NCBI GenBank assembly: GCA_963711315.1
Contig: CAVQDQ010000003.1
Coordinates: 868,001 to 932,000, forward strand
DNA from: PALSA-612 sp963711315
GTDB lineage: Bacteria > Actinomycetota > Thermoleophilia > Gaiellales > Gaiellaceae
Direction of reading: 5' to 3'
Length of the DNA stretch: 64,000 nucleotides
Positions 62,198 through 64,000 of the stretch are shown here, piece by piece. A program made the position numbers and the translations under genes. The notes beneath the pieces are model-generated. The model saw only the letters and a list, made by a program, of their open reading frames with translations, searched no databases and had not been told where the DNA came from. Position 1 is the first letter of the stretch. Every line of letters starts with the position of its first letter.

Positions 62198-63040
62198 TTA
62201 GATCCGCCTGTAGCGAGCGTCGGCAAGAGAGTACAGACCGAACGCGATCAGGCCGGCCGCGACGACCCCGAGCGCAACGTGGCCGTAGGAATGGTTCGCC
62301 ACCTTCGCGAGCGCGCCGTCGAGCCCGATCGCCTTCTGCGCGTCGTAGTCGACGGCGGCCTGGACCAAGAATGCGCCCACGAGAGCGAAGACGAGCATTC
62401 TCGCGAGGTATCCGAACATGCCGACGAAGGCATACGCGTCCTTCATGCCGCGGCTCATCTGCTCGACCTTCGCGTCTTCGAGGAAGTCACGGGTGAGCGC
62501 GCGGTAGCCCTGGTAGAGGCCGATCCCGATGAGTACGACGCCGGTGATCCCGACGAGCCACGTGCCTGCCGGCCAGCCGAGCACGCCGGCGGTCGCGTGG
62601 TGCGTCTGCCCGGCGCTCGAGCCGGCTGAGCCCAGAAGAACCTGGACCGCGATCACGCAGAGACCCGCGTAGACGATTCCGCTGCCGAGTGCGGCGATGC
62701 GGTCGAAACCGCTGTCGGAGCCTTCCGGACCGTGGCCGAGCGCGGCACGCGTCAGACGCCACGCCGCATAGCCTGCGAGACCGACGGCGACGAGGACGAG
62801 GAGCACTTTCCCGAACGGCTGCCGCGCAAGCGTCTGGAGCGCCCCCTGCTGGTTCGTTGCCTTACCACCGATGCCGAGGGCGAGTTCGAAGGCGAGCACG
62901 CCGATGATCAGGTAGATCGCCGCACGCGCGACGAAGCCCGCTCGCGACAGCCATTCGAACCCGGGCGTGCGCGCGACCTTTTCGCCCTGACGCTTGGCGG
63001 TCTGGACGGGTGCCCGTGTAGTCGAGCTGTCGACGTTCAT
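62198..63040 (-). CDS. DUF1206 membrane protein
   Basis: 280 aa with six spans as three repeated pairs: GFVARAAIYLIIGVLAFELA, GYAAWRLTRAALGHGPEGSD, GYLARMLVFALVGAFLVQAA. The repeated (G)xxARxxxFxxIGxF pattern and AWR motif are hallmarks of DUF1206, found widely in actinobacteria and cyanobacteria. Function unknown. The 172 bp to the CYTH gene (62026-62197) show nothing. Confidence 0.9.
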   Translation of the reverse strand: MNVDSSTTRAPVQTAKRQGEKVARTPGFEWLSRAGFVARAAIYLIIGVLAFELALGIGGKATNQQGALQTLARQPFGKVLLVLVAVGLAGYAAWRLTRAALGHGPEGSDSGFDRIAALGSGIVYAGLCVIAVQVLLGSAGSSAGQTHHATAGVLGWPAGTWLVGITGVVLIGIGLYQGYRALTRDFLEDAKVEQMSRGMKDAYAFVGMFGYLARMLVFALVGAFLVQAAVDYDAQKAIGLDGALAKVANHSYGHVALGVVAAGLIAFGLYSLADARYRRI

Positions 63041-63089
63041 GAGGGACTACCTACCGCCGATTCGCCCGGCCGAAACGCGAGGCCGCCGC

Positions 63090-64000
63090 TCAGGTGGACT
63101 CGTCGGCCGCCAGCTCGGCACGGTCGAGGACTACGAGGCGGTCTCCGCCCTCGCCTTCTCGAGCGCTCCGTCTGAGCGTGACCCGGGCGGAACGGTGGTC
63201 GAGCTCGAGCTCGCCGAGTACGTTCTCGAACGTTCGGGTCGGGTGGATCTCCCAGCTGGCCCATGGAGGGTCGACGCCGGCAAGCCTGCCGAGCAGCGAG
63301 AAGATAACCGCGGATGCACGCGATCCGGTGACGCGGACGATGCGGCGCTCTCGCGGGACGAGTGGGTTGCGGAACGGTGAGCAGACGATCTGGAAGACGT
63401 GACTTCGAGCGCTCTCGCCGAGATCGACCTCGGCGACGTAGCTGTTGTGCACATCGCCGCCGAGGAGGACGATGGACGCGGGAGGCGTCGTGTCCGCCTC
63501 GCCGGTGGCGACTCTGCGCAACCAGCCGCACAGCCGGTCGAACGACTCGCCGAACGCAGCCCAGTGCTCGAGGTCGACGCTGCGCCGGAGGCGCTCGGCG
63601 AGCCGCGTGGCGCCCTTGCCCCAGCGCCCCTGACAGACGGCTTCGTTCCACGCTTCGAGGTGGTGGATCCCGGTAGGCATGAAGACGGGCAGCGTGCTCG
63701 CGATCACGAGATGGTCGAACTCGCCCAGCGAATGGTCGACGATCCAGTCCCACTCCTCTTCGTCGACCATCTCGCGACGGCCATCGGCGAGCACACGCGC
63801 GGCACGGGAGTCGACGACGAGGAGCCGCGAGTCGCCGAAGTCGCGGTGGTAGGCCCAGCGGCTCGCGGCCGATTCGCGGTCCCACGTGCGGGCGACTTCT
63901 CGGAGGCGCGGTCCGGCGTCGTCGTCGCGCTTGACGAGTTCGAGCATCGTCTCCTCGGCGAGCTCAGGCGGCGAGAGGTTCCCGAGGTGCTGGTAGATCC
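63090..64000 (-). CDS. PhoD-like alkaline phosphatase/phosphodiesterase (N-terminus beyond window)
   Basis: 303 codons are visible; the 5' end lies past the right edge. The sequence has LLVVDSRAARVLADGRREMV, STLPVFMPTGIHHLEAWNEA, SIVLLGGDVHNSYVAEVDLG with the metal-binding GDVHNS, and ends in a beta domain. This matches PhoD-type calcium/iron phosphatases or their uncharacterised actinobacterial relatives. It starts upstream of DUF1206 on the same strand with 49 bp between. In a polyphosphate neighbourhood it may supply phosphate. Confidence 0.88.
   Translation of the reverse strand, partial: IYQHLGNLSPPELAEETMLELVKRDDDAGPRLREVARTWDRESAASRWAYHRDFGDSRLLVVDSRAARVLADGRREMVDEEEWDWIVDHSLGEFDHLVIASTLPVFMPTGIHHLEAWNEAVCQGRWGKGATRLAERLRRSVDLEHWAAFGESFDRLCGWLRRVATGEADTTPPASIVLLGGDVHNSYVAEVDLGESARSHVFQIVCSPFRNPLVPRERRIVRVTGSRASAVIFSLLGRLAGVDPPWASWEIHPTRTFENVLGELELDHRSARVTLRRSAREGEGGDRLVVLDRAELAADEST

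Overview
The window is GC-rich throughout and reads as chromosomal DNA of an actinobacterium. Gene order at the left end (tRNA-Thr, tRNA-Tyr, tRNA-Met, rpmG, secE, nusG, rplK, rplA, rplJ, rplL) is the conserved ribosomal/transcription block. The accessory families (CHRD, DUF1996, DUF2252, dodecin, YihY/BrkB, alpha/beta hydrolase fused to a guanylate cyclase domain, PPK with CHAD/CYTH) suggest a soil or freshwater actinobacterium, perhaps of class Thermoleophilia. The taxonomic guess is inference only. There is no rRNA operon, CRISPR array, integrase or transposase gene that I can see.

Layout. 1-3.4 kb: ribosomal protein and translocation genes, with an L10-type autoregulatory leader before rplJ. 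3.4-6.3 kb: a 168-bp palindromic element, a pilin-like protein with a small prepilin peptidase, a frameshifted geranylgeranyl-reductase-like gene and three tRNAs. 6.3-14.66 kb: a stretch bounded by intact tRNA-Thr and a direct repeat of its 3' end. It holds an HD protein, an unusual multicopper oxidase with two internal heavy-metal-binding modules, a flavoprotein, regulators and a small secreted protein. This looks like a genomic island without its integrase. 14.7-27.2 kb: a frameshifted P-type ATPase, a matrixin-like protease, a YcaQ-like protein, a Nudix-quinone oxidoreductase operon, membrane proteins and dodecin. 27.2-41.8 kb: envelope and secretion functions, including a Vps62-like membrane protein, YihY, GT39, DUF1996, an MMPL transporter, a set of secreted proteins of unknown role, a TMEM175 channel and a DHA2 efflux pump.

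41.8-57 kb is the most unusual part. Two clusters of broken gene ends (near 42 kb and 53.7-57 kb) enclose a ZIP transporter, two cysteine-free CMD-like paralogues, a holin-phosphodiesterase fusion, a flippase-like protein, a DUF1269 protein, a MalT-type LuxR regulator, a 72-aa orphan, a cation/proton antiporter and DUF2252. A 14-bp inverted repeat, TTCACCCAGGTGAA, stands upstream of the regulator and of four neighbouring genes. It may define a small, undescribed local regulon.

57-64 kb: a polyphosphate cluster (ppk, CYTH-CHAD, SixA, with a second CYTH gene divergent), DUF1206 and a PhoD-like phosphatase running off the right edge.

At least six genes, including the essential rplJ, carry single-base frameshifts. 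This points to indel errors in the sequence more than to true gene decay, so frameshifted genes are described by their repaired reading.
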